A DNA stretch of 6,316 nt from Pseudomonadota bacterium (GTDB lineage Bacteria; Myxococcota; Polyangia; Polyangiales; Polyangiaceae), in assembly GCA_023419055.1 (NCBI GenBank), contig JAEZYO010001051.1:1-6316 (forward strand). Direction: 5' to 3'. The translations under genes were made by a program, and so were the position numbers. This document shows positions 4,663 to 6,316 of the stretch, in pieces. Below the pieces are notes generated by a model, which saw only the letters and a list, made by a program, of their open reading frames with translations, was not told the DNA's origin and ran no database searches. Positions within the stretch are counted from its first letter, which is position 1; every line of letters begins with the position of its first letter.

Positions 4663-6316
4663 GACACTGCCTCCCGAGACAGGACGACGTTCGAGACTAC
4701 CGGGGCCGCCTCCAGTTCCGAAGGCACTCCGGCCACGTCGAGTAACACGGTGGGTGGCCCCTCGAGCACGAGACAATGTGCCGTCGCCTTGCGACCGAGC
4801 TCGATCACTCTATCCGGGGTAAGGTTCAGGATTTGCGCCGCCATCTCGGCGCTCACCACGTGTTCGTGGCCGAGCAGCGCAAGAAAGTCTTGCTCCTCGC
4901 CGGTTACGGGCGAGCCTTCCGATTCGAGCACGGCCTGGATCAGCTCCTCGACGGGTTCGAGCTCGACCCTCCGACGTAAACTCCGTAGCCACGAGAGCAC
5001 GGCACTCACCTCGAGCGTCTGCTCCTGGTTCGCCAGATCACCCGACTTGGCGTCGGCGATCAGTGAAGAGAGCGCGTCGAGCGCGGCGAGCGCCTCCACG
5101 CTCGGCTCGAGCAAGGACACTCCGCGCTCCTGCAGCGTCTTCAAGTACTCGCGCGCCTTCGTCGCGGCCTTGCTGATCGGGAGACGCGCGTCGCGTACCA
5201 TCACGAGCTTGGCGCCGTCTTTCCGCGGTGTGCTCGCGACCAGCGACTTCAGCCTCGGCGTCAGGCTGCGCCCGTCCGCCTCGTTTCGGAGGCTCAGCGC
5301 CGTAGGACGATCGCCGCGAAACACGAGGTCGACTCCGTCCGCGCCGTCCGGGGTCTCAACCGGCGCGCCGGCGAGCTCCGCGAGCAGCGGAGCGCTCTGC
5401 AAGAGGACCCGACGCGTATCCGACGCCCTGAGCTCCGAAGCCGACGCGAGCTGCCGCTCGGAAAACTCCGCGCCCAGGTACTGCGCCGTCGTTGGCACCG
5501 GCGAGCTCTTTCCGTGCTGTGCCTCTTCGAACGCGCGCGCCGCGAGCGCCAGGACTTTGCGCGGGACGGGAGACGGCTCGAGGCCGAGCTCCGCCACGAA
5601 CGTGGCGCTGAGCGGGTAGAAGGGCTCGTCCGGATGCGCGGCGCCGAGCGCCACGAGTTCTTCGGACCGGCGCAGGCGCGAAAGCAACAAGGCCTCGACC
5701 TCCCGTTCCGTGAGGTGCCTGAGGAGCACGCTGCGGCGCGCGATGCGGTCCAGATCCGCTGCCCTGACCGCGCGCTTGAACTGATCCAAGAACGCCACTT
5801 GCAAGCACGTGATGATGAACACGTTCGCGTCCGCATCGTGCAGATCCGCCGCCATGCGACCGAAGCGAAACAGCGCCTCTTCGTCGTTCGCGCTGCGCTG
5901 CAGCGACTCGACCTGGTCGAAGCAAAAGACGATCGGGAGCGTCTCGCCCGCGAGTCGGCAGAGCGCCGTCACGACCTGCCGAGCGGACTCCTCGCGATCC
6001 TCTTCTGGATCCAGCCCCAGGCCGAGCTCCACCAACGCGGCGTCGGGCAAGCCGTCGCCCGCGAGCCAGGCCGATGCGTCCCGAACATTGCGATTCAGGA
6101 TCAAGTGCTCGAGCGCGGTGCACAGGTTGCGCGGCAGGTCGAGCTTGCTCGCGAGCTCTTGCAGGTGCTGGCCGAGCGCCTGCTGGTCCTCCGCCTGCAA
6201 GACCCTAAGCTCCAGGATCGCCGCGCGAGGGCTGCGCCCGTCCACGAGCCCGAGCTGATGTGCCACCAAGCGCTGGAGCTGCGTGAGCCCCTGCTCGCGC
6301 CGCATCAGATCAGAGG
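4659..6316 (-). CDS. AAA+/STAND-like ATPase with winged-helix-like C-terminus, 5' partial
   Basis: The C-terminal part (about 551 residues) of a P-loop ATPase that runs off the right edge; the frame is open to base 6316, and ATG 6305 is unlikely to be the start because no Walker A motif is visible. Counting from that ATG, the Walker B strand is IVFCFDQVESL (125-135, D130), with a sensor-1-like strand VFIITCLQV (162-170), an arginine-containing DLDRIARR (184-191) and a lid-like LTEREVEALLLSRLRR (198-213). Residues about 325-410 (DLVFRGDRPTALSLRNE, then KLVMVRDARLPIS) have an alternating strand-helix pattern that could be a degenerate nuclease fold. The tail (about 450-525) looks winged-helix-like. 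Its TGA overlaps the GTG of the nuclease-translocase by four bases, so the two are co-translated. It may recognise DNA or an invader signal and control or load the partner. Exact family is not recognised; an ORC/Cdc6-like or STAND affinity is tentative. Confidence 0.75.
   Translation of the reverse strand, partial: SDLMRREQGLTQLQRLVAHQLGLVDGRSPRAAILELRVLQAEDQQALGQHLQELASKLDLPRNLCTALEHLILNRNVRDASAWLAGDGLPDAALVELGLGLDPEEDREESARQVVTALCRLAGETLPIVFCFDQVESLQRSANDEEALFRFGRMAADLHDADANVFIITCLQVAFLDQFKRAVRAADLDRIARRSVLLRHLTEREVEALLLSRLRRSEELVALGAAHPDEPFYPLSATFVAELGLEPSPVPRKVLALAARAFEEAQHGKSSPVPTTAQYLGAEFSERQLASASELRASDTRRVLLQSAPLLAELAGAPVETPDGADGVDLVFRGDRPTALSLRNEADGRSLTPRLKSLVASTPRKDGAKLVMVRDARLPISKAATKAREYLKTLQERGVSLLEPSVEALAALDALSSLIADAKSGDLANQEQTLEVSAVLSWLRSLRRRVELEPVEELIQAVLESEGSPVTGEEQDFLALLGHEHVVSAEMAAQILNLTPDRVIELGRKATAHCLVLEGPPTVLLDVAGVPSELEAAPVVSNVVLSREAVS
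4670..4675 (-). promoter_or_regulatory. Shine-Dalgarno site fixing the start of the nuclease-translocase
   Basis: On the minus strand GGGAGG is followed by a 7-base spacer and GTG (4662-4660). It sits within the last codons of the ATPase gene and decides the start at 4662 over the open frame that reaches back to 4776. Confidence 0.75.

Noticed and set aside
4663..4776. 38-residue N-terminal extension of the nuclease-translocase (start at 4776).
   Set aside because: It lies wholly inside the C-terminal coding sequence of the ATPase, has Arg/Gly/Ser-rich shadow composition, and GTG 4662 has a good ribosome binding site plus the GTGA overlap.
4297..5619. 440-codon open frame on the plus strand.
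   Set aside because: It is antisense to the ATPase and nuclease-translocase, very rich in Ser, Arg and Ala, with no domain. Long antisense frames are expected in GC-rich coding DNA.

Overview
The window is strongly GC-rich, with G or C in most third codon positions and several GTG starts. Together with a REP-type transposase of the style common in myxobacterial genomes, this suggests a myxobacterium or related deltaproteobacterial lineage. That is an inference from composition and gene style; there is no rRNA or other marker to prove it. No tRNA, rRNA, CRISPR array or phage structural gene was seen.

Layout from left to right. (1) 1-630, plus strand: the 3' part of an IS200-like/REP-associated HUH tyrosine transposase, cut by the left window edge. 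(2) 705-1373, minus strand: a SAM-dependent methyltransferase of the Methyltransf_32 type, convergent with the transposase. (3) 1395-2255, plus strand: a CvfB/YitL-type S1 RNA-binding protein, divergent from the methyltransferase with only 21 bp between the two start codons. (4) 2255-2614, plus strand: a small two-helix membrane protein gene translationally joined to cvfB but split by a 33-bp-period tandem duplication that carries an in-frame TGA. (5) 2615-2733: a short convergent gap with a 9-bp inverted repeat. (6) 2734-4662, minus strand: a fusion of an N-terminal PD-(D/E)XK (RecB/Cas4-like) nuclease with an FtsK alpha domain and an FtsK/SpoIIIE motor. (7) 4659-6316, minus strand: the C-terminal 550 or so residues of an AAA+/STAND-like ATPase, whose 5' end lies outside the window.

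Genes 6 and 7 form the interesting unit. They overlap by four bases (GTGA) with a strong ribosome binding site, so they are almost certainly co-translated. One protein would be a pumping ATPase that carries its own nuclease; the other a probable regulatory or recognition ATPase with a winged-helix-like C-terminus. This resembles, in principle, HerA-nuclease type antiphage or anti-plasmid machines, but I cannot match it to a named system. A defence role is inference. Genes 2 and 3 look like ordinary chromosomal housekeeping or accessory genes; the transposase and the split membrane gene suggest a region with some rearrangement.
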